Source of the DNA: Chitinophagales bacterium | GTDB taxonomy: Bacteria; Bacteroidota; Bacteroidia; Chitinophagales; Chitinophagaceae | Direction: 5' to 3' | DNA: 64,000 bases | Assembly: GCA_015655015.1 (NCBI GenBank) | Contig: JAATFV010000226.1 | Coordinates: 50,291-114,290 of the forward strand | Part shown: piece after piece, positions 43,987-51,809 of the stretch | How positions within the stretch are numbered: the stretch's first letter is position 1 | How the letters are laid out: every line of letters starts with the position of its first letter | Program-made: the position numbers and the translations under genes | Notes under the pieces: model-generated | Told to the model about the DNA's origin: nothing | The model's input: only the letters and a program-made list of their open reading frames with translations | Databases searched by the model: none

Positions 43987-44979
43987 ATGAAAAAGATCTT
44001 ACAATATTTATTCGAGCATAAGACGCTGAGCAGGGAACAGTCCCGGGAAGTATTGACCCATATTGCCAGGGGACTGTACAATGAGAGCGAGATAGCCTCT
44101 TTCATTACGGTATTCCTTATGCGTAGTATCACCATCGATGAATTACAGGGATTTCGCGACGCCCTCCTGGAGCTGTGTGTGCGGGTTGATCTCGACGGAC
44201 AGGATACGATCGATATCGTCGGCACGGGAGGTGATGGGAAAAATACCTTTAATATCTCCACCCTGGCCTGTTTTATCGTGGCCGGTACGGGGCAGAAAGT
44301 GGCCAAACATGGCAATTACGGGGCTTCTTCGATCAGCGGGGCCAGCAATGTGATGGAGCAGCTGGGGTATAAATTCAAGAATGAGGCGGGGCGGCTGCGG
44401 CAGGAGGTAGAAGCTGCCAATATCTGCTTCCTCCATGCGCCCTTGTTCCATCCTGCCCTGAAGACCGTGGGGCCTATCCGGAAAAACCTGGGGATCCGTA
44501 CTTTTTTCAATATGCTGGGCCCGATGGTGAACCCTGCCTTTCCGAAATTTCAGCTGGTAGGGGTGTACAACCTGGAAATGGCACGGGTGTACAATTACCT
44601 GTTACAGCAAGGGGGAGGCCGTTTTACGATCATCCACAGCCTGGACGGATATGACGAGATCTCCCTTACGGGTGATACCAAGGTGATCACCAACGAGGGG
44701 GAAAAGATCCTGACGCCGGAAGAATTGGGCAAACGAATGGTAAATGCTACCGATATTTATGGGGGCAATACGGTGGAGGAAGCGGCGAAGCTGTTTACGA
44801 AGATATTGAAAGTTGAAGGCAGCTGGGCCCAGAATGCGGTAGTGCTGGCAAACGCGGCCATGGCGCTTCATTGCACCGGTGCTTATGAAAATTATGAGGA
44901 GGCTTATGGCGCGGCGGTGGAGAGCCTGGAGAGCAAGAGGGCTTATGGGGCGCTGCAGAAGCTGATCGCGCTGCAATGA
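43987..44979 (+). CDS. trpD: Anthranilate phosphoribosyltransferase
   Basis: 330 residues. Joins anthranilate and PRPP. Visible: the PRPP motif 'VGTGGDGKNTFNISTLACFI', 'KHGNYGASSISGASNVMEQLG', 'FLHAPLFHPALKTVGPIRKNL', 'FFNMLGPMVNPAFPKFQLVGV' and 'HSLDGYDEISLTG'. The stop overlaps an ATG (44976) that opens the trpC frame, although trpC probably starts at 45009. Confidence 0.96.
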   Translation: MKKILQYLFEHKTLSREQSREVLTHIARGLYNESEIASFITVFLMRSITIDELQGFRDALLELCVRVDLDGQDTIDIVGTGGDGKNTFNISTLACFIVAGTGQKVAKHGNYGASSISGASNVMEQLGYKFKNEAGRLRQEVEAANICFLHAPLFHPALKTVGPIRKNLGIRTFFNMLGPMVNPAFPKFQLVGVYNLEMARVYNYLLQQGGGRFTIIHSLDGYDEISLTGDTKVITNEGEKILTPEELGKRMVNATDIYGGNTVEEAAKLFTKILKVEGSWAQNAVVLANAAMALHCTGAYENYEEAYGAAVESLESKRAYGALQKLIALQ

Positions 44980-45008
44980 TGATTGAAAAAAGCTTAACGG
45001 AAAATTAT

Positions 45009-45806
45009 ATGAACATCCTGGATAAAATAATCGATTATAAAAGAATACAGGTCGCAAAAATAAAGGCGCAGACACCGGTGGATGTCCTGGAAAAAGCGAC
45101 CTTCTTTTTACGGCAGCCTTTGTCCCTGCGGCAGTTCCTCACCGATCCGGAGAAGACGGGAATTATTGCGGAGTTCAAGAGGCGCTCTCCCTCGAAGGGA
45201 GTGATCAATGACAGTGCGGATGTTTTTACCGTGACGAGCGTGTATACCGCTGCTGGCGCCTCTTGTCTGTCGGTGCTGACGGATCGGCAGTTCTTCGGGG
45301 GGAGCAATACCGACCTGATGACAGCCCGCGTCAATAAGATCCCGATTCTGCGGAAGGATTTTATGATCGATGAATACCAGATCCTGGAAGCGAAAGCCAT
45401 CGGGGCCGATGTGATCCTGCTGATAGCAGCCTGTCTGACACCTGCAGAAGTGAAAAAGCTGGCCGTTTTTGCCAGGTCCCTGGGATTGGAGGTATTATTG
45501 GAGATCCATAATGAAGCCGAGCTGGCGCATATTTGTGAAGAGACGGAGCTGGTGGGAGTGAACAACCGGGACCTGAAGACGTTTACAGTAGATGTGGAGC
45601 GTAGCATCCGGCTGAGCCAGCAGATCCCTGCCGGTAAGATCCTGATAGCGGAGAGCGGGATCAGTAAGGTGGAAACGATCCTTCATTTGAAAAATGCCGG
45701 CTTCAGCGGGTTTCTCATCGGAGAGAGCTTTATGAAGGAAGATGATCCGGGGGCGGCATTTGAGCAATTCGTGAAGAAGCTGAAACTTCATTCGTTCACC
45801 AGTTAA
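45009..45806 (+). CDS. trpC: Indole-3-glycerol phosphate synthase
   Basis: About 265 residues from the ATG at 45009, where the usual 'MNILDKIIDYKR' N terminus begins; the frame opens at 44976 in overlap with trpD. Barrel enzyme closing the indole ring. Motifs: 'IAEFKRRSPSKGVIND', 'LSVLTDRQFFGGSNTDL', 'ILRKDFMIDEYQILEAKAIGA', 'LVGVNNRDLKTFTVD' and 'LIAESGISKVE', which contain the catalytic Lys and Glu residues. Confidence 0.95.
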   Translation: MNILDKIIDYKRIQVAKIKAQTPVDVLEKATFFLRQPLSLRQFLTDPEKTGIIAEFKRRSPSKGVINDSADVFTVTSVYTAAGASCLSVLTDRQFFGGSNTDLMTARVNKIPILRKDFMIDEYQILEAKAIGADVILLIAACLTPAEVKKLAVFARSLGLEVLLEIHNEAELAHICEETELVGVNNRDLKTFTVDVERSIRLSQQIPAGKILIAESGISKVETILHLKNAGFSGFLIGESFMKEDDPGAAFEQFVKKLKLHSFTS

Positions 45807-45850
45807 AAAAGGGGTGCTGTGCCTTGGCAAAGTACACCAGGAAGAAATTT

Positions 45851-46492
45851 ATGAGAGTAAAAGTCTGCGGAATGACCGAGCTGGACCAGGTAAAACAGCT
45901 TGACGCGATGGGCGTGGATTTTGCAGGGTTTATTTTTTACCCTAAATCTCCCCGTTATGTAGCGCGCCATCTGACAGGAGAACAGTTGAAAAAGGCAAAA
46001 CTCCGGTTGGGAAAGGTGGGCGTATTTGTCAATGCCGCATATGATGAAGTGATGAAGCAGGTGGACAGCTATGGCCTGGATATGGTGCAGTTACATGGAG
46101 ATGAGACGCCGCGTTTTTGCGAGCAGCTGTCGAATTATATCACCGTGATCAAAGTGTTCCGCCTGGGCGAAGACGACCCGATCGACTGGATCGTCCGGCC
46201 CTACCAGGATTCCTGCGATATGTTCCTCTTCGACACGGAAGGGGTAGGATATGGAGGGACCGGTAAAAAGTTTAACTGGGATGTATTGAAGCCGGCCCAT
46301 ATCGATAAGCTGTATTATTTGAGCGGGGGCATCGAACCGGGAGATGTAGAGAAGCTGAAGATCTTTGCAAAGGAGCCGGTTGCCCGCAAAATGTTCTCGA
46401 TCGATATCAACAGTAAGTTCGAGCAGAGCCCGGGGGTGAAGGACCTGAAAAAGATAAGGGCGATGCTGGATGGATTAAAGACCAATGACTGA
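45851..46492 (+). CDS. trpF: Phosphoribosylanthranilate isomerase
   Basis: About 213 residues from the ATG at 45851 (the frame is open to a TTG at 45824). Motifs: 'VKVCGMTELDQV' with the catalytic Cys, 'FAGFIFYPKSPRYV', 'VQLHGDETPRFCEQL', 'FLFDTEGVGYGGTGKKFNWD' with the catalytic Asp, and 'YLSGGIEPGDVEKL'. Converts N-phosphoribosylanthranilate to the carboxyphenylamino form. Separate from trpC, as in other Bacteroidota. Confidence 0.95.
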   Translation: MRVKVCGMTELDQVKQLDAMGVDFAGFIFYPKSPRYVARHLTGEQLKKAKLRLGKVGVFVNAAYDEVMKQVDSYGLDMVQLHGDETPRFCEQLSNYITVIKVFRLGEDDPIDWIVRPYQDSCDMFLFDTEGVGYGGTGKKFNWDVLKPAHIDKLYYLSGGIEPGDVEKLKIFAKEPVARKMFSIDINSKFEQSPGVKDLKKIRAMLDGLKTND

Positions 46493-46564
46493 TCTGCCGG
46501 CAGGACTTGAGGAATGAAGTAATTCCGATGGAATGTAGTCGAATAACAATTGAAATAAAGGATT

Positions 46565-47782
46565 ATGATAGATACAAAAAATATTACAAAAGCGGCGACC
46601 AGCCTGCAGTCACCGGACGCGCAGGGATATTACGGGAAATTCGGCGGCGCTTTTATCCCCGAGATGCTGTATCCCAATGTAGAGGAGCTGCGTACCCGTT
46701 ACCTGGAAATCATGGATGAGGCCTCCTTCCAGAAAGAATTTCATTCCCTGCTGAAAGATTATGTAGGTCGTCCCTCGCCTTTATACCTGGCAAAACGGCT
46801 GAGCAATAAGTATAATACGGAGATCTTTCTGAAGCGGGAAGATCTCAATCATACTGGGGCGCATAAGATCAATAATACGATCGGACAGATCCTGGTGGCG
46901 CTGCGGCTTGGTAAAAAACGCATTATTGCCGAGACCGGCGCCGGGCAGCATGGGGTGGCCACGGCTACCGTCTGCGCGCTGAAAGGGATCGAATGCATCG
47001 TCTACATGGGCGAGAAAGATATTGAACGCCAGGCCCCGAATGTAGCCCGGATGAAGATGCTGGGGGCGAAAGTAATACCGGCCATCAGCGGCAGCAAGAC
47101 GCTGAAAGATGCCACGAATGAAGCGATCCGGGATTGGATCAACAACCCGGTAGACACCCATTATATTATCGGCAGCGTGGTCGGTCCGCATCCCTACCCG
47201 GATATGGTCACTAAATTCCAGAGTGTGATCAGCGAAGAGATCCGGATCCAGCTGAAGGAGACTACGGGGAGTGAATTGCCTACACATGTGATCGCCTGCG
47301 TTGGCGGAGGCAGCAACGCAGCCGGGTCCTTTTATCATTTCCTCGATGAAAGGAGCGTAGAATTGATCGCGGTAGAAGCGGCGGGTCACGGGATCAACAG
47401 CGGTATGAGCGCTGCTACCACACAATTGGGAAGGCCCGGGGTGCTGCATGGCAGCAAGAGCCTGGTCATGCAGACGGAGGACGGTCAGGTGGTAGAGCCG
47501 CATAGTATATCGGCTGGCCTGGACTATCCCGGTATCGGTCCTTTACATGCTCATCTTTATGACAGCGGCCGGGCTACTTTCCTGAGCGCTACTGATGAGG
47601 AAGCATTGGGCGCAGCCTTTGAGCTGGCCAGGCTGGAAGGGATCATCCCTGCGCTGGAATCGGCCCATGCGCTGGCAGCCCTCAATCAGTTACAATTGAG
47701 TGAGAAAGATACGGTGGTGCTGTGTCTCAGCGGAAGGGGCGATAAGGATATGGCCACTTATATGAAATCAATGGAAGGATAA
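46565..47782 (+). CDS. trpB: Tryptophan synthase beta chain
   Basis: 405 residues. PLP enzyme joining indole and serine. 'GYYGKFGGAFIPEMLYPNVEE', 'REDLNHTGAHKINNTIGQIL' (Lys holds PLP), 'AETGAGQHGVATATVCALKG', 'ACVGGGSNAAGSFYHFLDE' and 'SAGLDYPGIGPLHAHL'. It begins 72 bases after trpF and ends 10 before trpA. Confidence 0.97.
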   Translation: MIDTKNITKAATSLQSPDAQGYYGKFGGAFIPEMLYPNVEELRTRYLEIMDEASFQKEFHSLLKDYVGRPSPLYLAKRLSNKYNTEIFLKREDLNHTGAHKINNTIGQILVALRLGKKRIIAETGAGQHGVATATVCALKGIECIVYMGEKDIERQAPNVARMKMLGAKVIPAISGSKTLKDATNEAIRDWINNPVDTHYIIGSVVGPHPYPDMVTKFQSVISEEIRIQLKETTGSELPTHVIACVGGGSNAAGSFYHFLDERSVELIAVEAAGHGINSGMSAATTQLGRPGVLHGSKSLVMQTEDGQVVEPHSISAGLDYPGIGPLHAHLYDSGRATFLSATDEEALGAAFELARLEGIIPALESAHALAALNQLQLSEKDTVVLCLSGRGDKDMATYMKSMEG

Positions 47783-47792
47783 AATAAAAGAG

Positions 47793-48563
47793 ATGAATAG
47801 AATCGATCAACTTTTTTTAAAAAAGAATAAAAAGATCCTGAACGTCTATTGTACGGCCGGTTTTCCTCAGCTGAACAGCACCCTGGAAGTCATGAAAGCG
47901 CTGCAGGACAATGGAGCAGACCTGATCGAGCTGGGCATGCCTTACAGCGACCCCCTGGCGGATGGGCCTGTGATACAAGCCAGCGGCAACAAAGCCCTGG
48001 AAAACGGGATGACCATTGGCATATTGCTTGCCCAGCTAAAAGGCTTCCGGTCTACCATCAAGGTGCCGGTGCTGCTGATGGGGTATATGAACCCTGTGCT
48101 GCAATATGGGTTTGACAGATTTTGTTCCGAGGCGGCGGCAGCAGGAGTGGACGGACTGATCCTTCCCGATCTGCCCATTTATGAGTTCGAGACGGAGTAT
48201 GGTCCCATTCTTAAAAAATACGGCCTGGATTTCGTTTTCCTGGTGACCCCGGAGACCGCTCCGGAACGGATCAGTAAGGTAGATTCTCTCAGCTCCGGCT
48301 TCCTCTATGCGGTATCCTCTTCCTCCACTACGGGGAAAGATAAGAACATAAATGACCAGCAGGCTTATTTTGAACGCCTTCGTAAAATGACCCTAAGAAA
48401 TCCCGTGATGATAGGGTTTGGGATAAAGGACAAGCCGACTTTTGAAACGGCCTGCCAGTATGCGAACGGGGCGATCATCGGGACGGCCTATATACAAGCA
48501 TTGGAGAGTGGAAAGGATATCGGAACAGCGACTAAGGAATTCTTAACAACTATTGTAAATTAA
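47793..48563 (+). CDS. trpA: Tryptophan synthase alpha chain
   Basis: 256 residues. Releases indole from indole-3-glycerol phosphate and passes it to TrpB. 'LIELGMPYSDPLADGPVIQAS' with the catalytic residues, 'GYMNPVLQYGFDRFC', 'DGLILPDLPIYEFETEY', 'FLVTPETAPERI' and 'VMIGFGIKDKPTFETA'. Last gene of trpEGDCFBA. The next gene, hisH, starts 54 bases on without a visible terminator or promoter. Confidence 0.96.
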   Translation: MNRIDQLFLKKNKKILNVYCTAGFPQLNSTLEVMKALQDNGADLIELGMPYSDPLADGPVIQASGNKALENGMTIGILLAQLKGFRSTIKVPVLLMGYMNPVLQYGFDRFCSEAAAAGVDGLILPDLPIYEFETEYGPILKKYGLDFVFLVTPETAPERISKVDSLSSGFLYAVSSSSTTGKDKNINDQQAYFERLRKMTLRNPVMIGFGIKDKPTFETACQYANGAIIGTAYIQALESGKDIGTATKEFLTTIVN

Positions 48564-48567
48564 AATT

Positions 48568-48595
48568 CCCACCCCCCAACCCCCTAAAGGTGGTG
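48568..48595. repeat. C-rich palindromic element between trpA and hisH
   Basis: Three short C-rich blocks followed by TAAAGGTGG, with CACC and GGTG ends that can pair. The core CCCCCTAAAGG is the same motif as in hisF (50399-50412, read on the other strand). No T tract follows, so it is not a clear terminator. Confidence 0.4.
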
Positions 48596-48617
48596 TCAGG
48601 ACCGGGATCTCAAGGGT

Positions 48618-49301
48618 ATGAATACAGTAATCGTCAAATACAATGCAGGCAATATTCAATCTGTCCTCTATGCGCTGGAGCGGATCGGAAAGGAAGCTAT
48701 TGTGACGGACGATCATGAGCAGATCCGTTCGGCCAATAAAGTGATCTTCCCCGGGGTGGGTGAAGCCAGCACGGCTATGGAGTACCTGAAAGAAAGGGGG
48801 CTGGATACGCTGATCCGCGGCCTGCGGCAGCCGGTGCTGGGCATTTGCCTGGGCATGCAGCTTATGTGCCGTTACAGTGAAGAGAACGATACCGAATGTC
48901 TGGGGATCTTTGAAGAAGAAGTGAAGAAGTTCAGGCCGGCGTCTTTCGGAATGAAGGCATTATCCGGTGGGAGTAGTACGGACGGTGATCTGTCATCCGG
49001 TGGTGACCTGACATCCGGTGGTAGAAATTCCCCGGGAGAAATATACAAAGTCCCGCAGATCGGATGGAATAATATTTATAATCTTCAGTCTCCTTTGTTC
49101 CGCGGGCTGGAAGAGAACGCTTATTGTTATTTCGTACATGGGTATTATGCTGCCCTGGGCGAACATACGATAGCAACGACGGACTATATCCTGCCCTATA
49201 GTTCGGGCCTGCATAAAGACAATTTTTATGGGGTGCAGTTCCACCCGGAGAAATCGGCGCAGGTAGGGGAAAAGATATTACGGAATTTTTTGGAGGATTG
49301 A
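48618..49301 (+). CDS. hisH: Imidazole glycerol phosphate synthase, glutaminase subunit
   Basis: 227 residues against the usual about 200. 'VIVKYNAGNIQSVLYALERIG', 'VIFPGVGEAS', catalytic Cys in 'LGICLGMQLMC', and His/Glu in 'GVQFHPEKSAQVGEKIL'. A Gly/Ser/Asp-rich insertion at about residues 115-138 comes between 'FEEEVKKF' and 'YKVPQIGWNNI' and holds 6-residue repeats (48986-49021). It supplies ammonia to HisF. It opens the distal his cluster hisHAF(IE) directly behind the trp operon. Confidence 0.94.
   Translation: MNTVIVKYNAGNIQSVLYALERIGKEAIVTDDHEQIRSANKVIFPGVGEASTAMEYLKERGLDTLIRGLRQPVLGICLGMQLMCRYSEENDTECLGIFEEEVKKFRPASFGMKALSGGSSTDGDLSSGGDLTSGGRNSPGEIYKVPQIGWNNIYNLQSPLFRGLEENAYCYFVHGYYAALGEHTIATTDYILPYSSGLHKDNFYGVQFHPEKSAQVGEKILRNFLED
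48986..49021 (+). repeat. 18-bp in-frame tandem repeat inside hisH
   Basis: Two units TGATCTGTCATCCGGTGG (48986-49003) and TGACCTGACATCCGGTGG (49004-49021) match at 16 of 18 bases; a partial ATCCGGTGG precedes at 48962-48970. They encode the Asp-Leu-Ser/Thr-Ser-Gly-Gly part of the HisH insertion. Confidence 0.75.
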
Positions 49302-49307
49302 GGCGGC

Positions 49308-49439
49308 GGACGAAGAGAAGGCCGGCAGCGGACGAAGAGAAGGCCGGCAGCGGACGAAGAGAAGGCCGGCAGCGGACGAAGAGAAGGCCGGCAGCAAACG
49401 AAGAGAAGGCCGGCAGCAAACGAAGAGAAGGCCGGCAGC
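49308..49439 (+). repeat. 22-bp tandem repeat array, six copies, hisH-hisA spacer
   Basis: Six contiguous 22-base units start at 49308, 49330, 49352, 49374, 49396 and 49418. The first four are identical, starting GGACGAAGAG and ending CCGGCAGC; the last two differ only by GG to AA at the first two bases. There are no spacers. 22 is not a multiple of three and the array begins 6 bases after the hisH stop, so it is a non-coding minisatellite. Confidence 0.95.
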
Positions 49440-49515
49440 AGATGATGGAGTGCTCCGACAGAGAAATACAGGAGAGATATTTTTAGCAGAAGAGATATTA
49501 AAAGTAAATGCAACA

Positions 49516-50235
49516 ATGGATATAATACCGGCCATCGATATTATCGATGGGAAATGTGTTCGTTTAACGCAGGGCGATTATGAACAAAAGAAGATCTATA
49601 ATGAACATCCGCTGGAAGTAGCCAAACAATTTGAAGATGCGGGACTCAAACGCCTGCACCTGGTAGACCTGGATGGAGCCAAGGCAGGCGCTGTAAAGAA
49701 TTGGAAGGTACTGGAAACTATCGCAGGCAAGACCTCCCTGGTCATCGACTTTGGGGGAGGGATCAAAAAAGAGGGGGATGTTGAGATCGTGTTCAATTCC
49801 GGAGCGGCTCTGGCGACGGTGGGCAGCCTGGCGGTGAAGGACCCGGAATTGTTCGTCAGCTGGCTGCAGTCCTATGGAGCGGGAAAATTCCTCCTGGGAG
49901 CCGATGTGAAAAATGAAAAGATCGCCGTAGGCGGATGGCTGGAAACAACCGATCGCTGGGTCTATGATTTTATACAGGATTATGTGGATAAGGGGATACA
50001 GCAGGTGTTCTGTACGGACGTGAGCAAGGATGGGCTGCTGGAGGGACCTTCGCTGGACCTGTACCGGAACATAATGACAGAATTTCCCAAGCTGCACTTC
50101 ATTGCAAGCGGGGGCGTCAGCAATATGGACGATGTGTATCAATTAGAGGAGATCGGCTGTAAGGGGGTGATCATCGGGAAAGCTATTTACGAAGGGCATG
50201 TTACGCTGAAGGATCTGACGCACCTGACCCGCTGA
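49516..50235 (+). CDS. hisA: ProFAR isomerase
   Basis: About 239 residues from the ATG at 49516; the open frame upstream runs out of the 22-bp repeat array and is not expected to be translated. 'IIPAIDIIDGKCVRLTQGDY' with the catalytic Asp, 'LHLVDLDGAKAGAVKN', 'VIDFGGGIKKEGDVE' and 'FCTDVSKDGLLEGPSLDLY', 'FIASGGVSNMDDV'. Barrel enzyme that opens the ribose ring of ProFAR. The 214-base gap to hisH, mostly repeats, is unusual in an operon. Confidence 0.95.
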   Translation: MDIIPAIDIIDGKCVRLTQGDYEQKKIYNEHPLEVAKQFEDAGLKRLHLVDLDGAKAGAVKNWKVLETIAGKTSLVIDFGGGIKKEGDVEIVFNSGAALATVGSLAVKDPELFVSWLQSYGAGKFLLGADVKNEKIAVGGWLETTDRWVYDFIQDYVDKGIQQVFCTDVSKDGLLEGPSLDLYRNIMTEFPKLHFIASGGVSNMDDVYQLEEIGCKGVIIGKAIYEGHVTLKDLTHLTR

Positions 50236-50358
50236 TGGGGCTTGCCCATTCCCACCCGGGGAGCAGCTATCTACGGTCCTTGCCGGATTACACCAGGCCG
50301 GGTTCATAAACCTCCTGAAGGGGAAACTATAATTCCGGAAAATTTTTGAAAAAAGATA

Positions 50359-51177
50359 ATGAGCGAATCAAATCAACATAACAGCGGATTCCCCAATTCC
50401 CCCTTTAGGGGGCGGAGGGGGTTAACGAAAAGGATCATCCCCTGCCTGGACATTAAGGATGGGCGCACGGTGAAAGGGGTCAATTTTGAAAATATCCGGG
50501 ATGCCGGCGATCCTGTTGAGCTGGGGGCTATTTATGCGCAGCAGGGCGCTGACGAACTGGTATTCCTGGATATTACCGCCACGAATGAGAAAAGAAAGAC
50601 CTTGCGGGAGCTGGTCAACCGTATCGCTCACCATATTAACATCCCTTTTACAGTAGGAGGCGGGATCAGCAGCGTGGAAGACGTAAGTCTCCTGTTACAG
50701 AATGGAGCCGATAAGATCTCCGTCAACACATCGGCTTTCAAACGTCCGGAACTGGTAGAGGAGCTGGCTAAGGAGTTTGGCAGCCAGTGTGTTGTAGTAG
50801 CTATCGACACCCGCCAGGAGGAAGATGGGGAGTGGTATGTCTATCTGAACGGGGGAAGGGTAAGAACGGATACAAAATGCGCTGATTGGGCCCGTCAGGC
50901 CGTAGAACAGGGGGCCGGGGAGATCCTGCTGACCTCCATGAATAATGATGGCACCAAAAAGGGGTTTGCGCTCGATATTACCCGAAAACTGGCAGAATCC
51001 TTGCCGGTACCTATCATAGCATCCGGCGGAGGAGGCATTCCGTCACATTTTGTGGACATTTTAGGGGTGGGAAAGGCGGATGCAGCGCTGGCTGCCAGTA
51101 TATTTCACTTTAAGGAAATTGCCATTCCGGAATTAAAAGGATATTTGCAGGATCAACACATTGCAGTAAGGATATAG
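50359..51177 (+). CDS. hisF: Imidazole glycerol phosphate synthase, cyclase subunit, with N-terminal extension
   Basis: 272 residues against the usual about 250. The normal start 'LTKRIIPCLDIKDGRTVKGV' appears only at about residue 22; no ATG, GTG or TTG lies close before it in frame (the codon before ACG is TTA), so translation must begin at the ATG at 50359. The extra residues come from a C/G-rich palindromic element (50390-50421). Other motifs: 'GADELVFLDITATNEKRKTL', 'VGGGISSVEDVSLLLQNGADK' and 'LLTSMNNDGTKKGFALDI'. Forms the synthase with HisH, giving imidazole glycerol phosphate and AICAR. Confidence 0.94.
   Translation: MSESNQHNSGFPNSPFRGRRGLTKRIIPCLDIKDGRTVKGVNFENIRDAGDPVELGAIYAQQGADELVFLDITATNEKRKTLRELVNRIAHHINIPFTVGGGISSVEDVSLLLQNGADKISVNTSAFKRPELVEELAKEFGSQCVVVAIDTRQEEDGEWYVYLNGGRVRTDTKCADWARQAVEQGAGEILLTSMNNDGTKKGFALDITRKLAESLPVPIIASGGGGIPSHFVDILGVGKADAALAASIFHFKEIAIPELKGYLQDQHIAVRI
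50390..50421. repeat. Palindromic element translated as HisF N terminus
   Basis: CCCCC-TTTA-GGGGG at 50399-50412 is flanked by CCCC and GAGGGGG, the usual form of a dispersed Bacteroidota C/G-rich element on the reverse strand. Here it falls inside the hisF frame and encodes Pro-Asn-Ser-Pro-Phe-Arg-Gly-Arg-Arg-Gly. Confidence 0.65.
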
Positions 51178-51207
51178 CAAAAATTAAGAATAGCATATTT
51201 AGCGTAT

Positions 51208-51807
51208 ATGAAAGTAGATTTTAAGAAGTATTCAGATGGGCTTGCCCCGGCGATCGTGCAGGATAATCAGACCTCGAAGGTGCTGATGCTGGGATTTATG
51301 AACCAGGAGGCCCTGGACAGGACAGAAAAGGACGGAAAGGTGACTTTTTTCAGCCGGTCGAAGGGACGTCTGTGGACGAAGGGAGAGGAGAGCGGTAATT
51401 TTTTATTGACGAAGAGCATCGCTATAGATTGCGACCAGGATACCCTGCTGATAAAGGCTGAGCCCCTGGGCCCTGTTTGCCATACCGGGGCAGATACCTG
51501 CTGGGATGAGAAGAACCACCGGGAAGATTTTTTAGCCAACCTGGAGGAGATCATCCAGGAACGGAAGCTGCATGCAGACCCCGAAGGATCCTATGTAGCA
51601 AAACTTTTCAGCAAAGGGCTCAATAAGATCGCCCAGAAAGTGGGAGAGGAAGCCGTGGAGTTGGTGATAGAAGCAAAAGACCATGATGACAAGCTGTTCC
51701 TGAACGAGGCGGCGGACCTGCTGTTCCATTATCTTATCCTGCTGAATGCGAAAGGATATAGTTTGCAGGATGTGACGGATATTTTGAAAACACGACATAA
51801 TAAATAG
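51208..51807 (+). CDS. hisI: Bifunctional phosphoribosyl-AMP cyclohydrolase / phosphoribosyl-ATP pyrophosphatase
   Basis: 199 residues, the fused HisIE type. HisI part (about 1-105): 'MLGFMNQEALDRTEKDGKVTF', 'LWTKGEESGNFL', and the metal-binding 'CDQDTLLIKAEPLGPVCHTG' with a later Cys. HisE part (about 110-199): 'LFSKGLNKIAQKVGEEAVELV' and 'EAADLLFHYLILLNAKGY'. Performs steps 2 and 3 of histidine synthesis. It is the last his gene; the next gene starts after 2 bases. Confidence 0.96.
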   Translation: MKVDFKKYSDGLAPAIVQDNQTSKVLMLGFMNQEALDRTEKDGKVTFFSRSKGRLWTKGEESGNFLLTKSIAIDCDQDTLLIKAEPLGPVCHTGADTCWDEKNHREDFLANLEEIIQERKLHADPEGSYVAKLFSKGLNKIAQKVGEEAVELVIEAKDHDDKLFLNEAADLLFHYLILLNAKGYSLQDVTDILKTRHNK

Positions 51808-51809
51808 TT

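Noticed and set aside
49308..49439. CRISPR array
   Set aside because: The six 22-base units are contiguous with no unique spacers and no cas genes are near; it is a tandem repeat.
50236..50358. RNA leader or attenuator before hisF
   Set aside because: No His-rich ORF, U tract or stable hairpin was found in the 123-base spacer.
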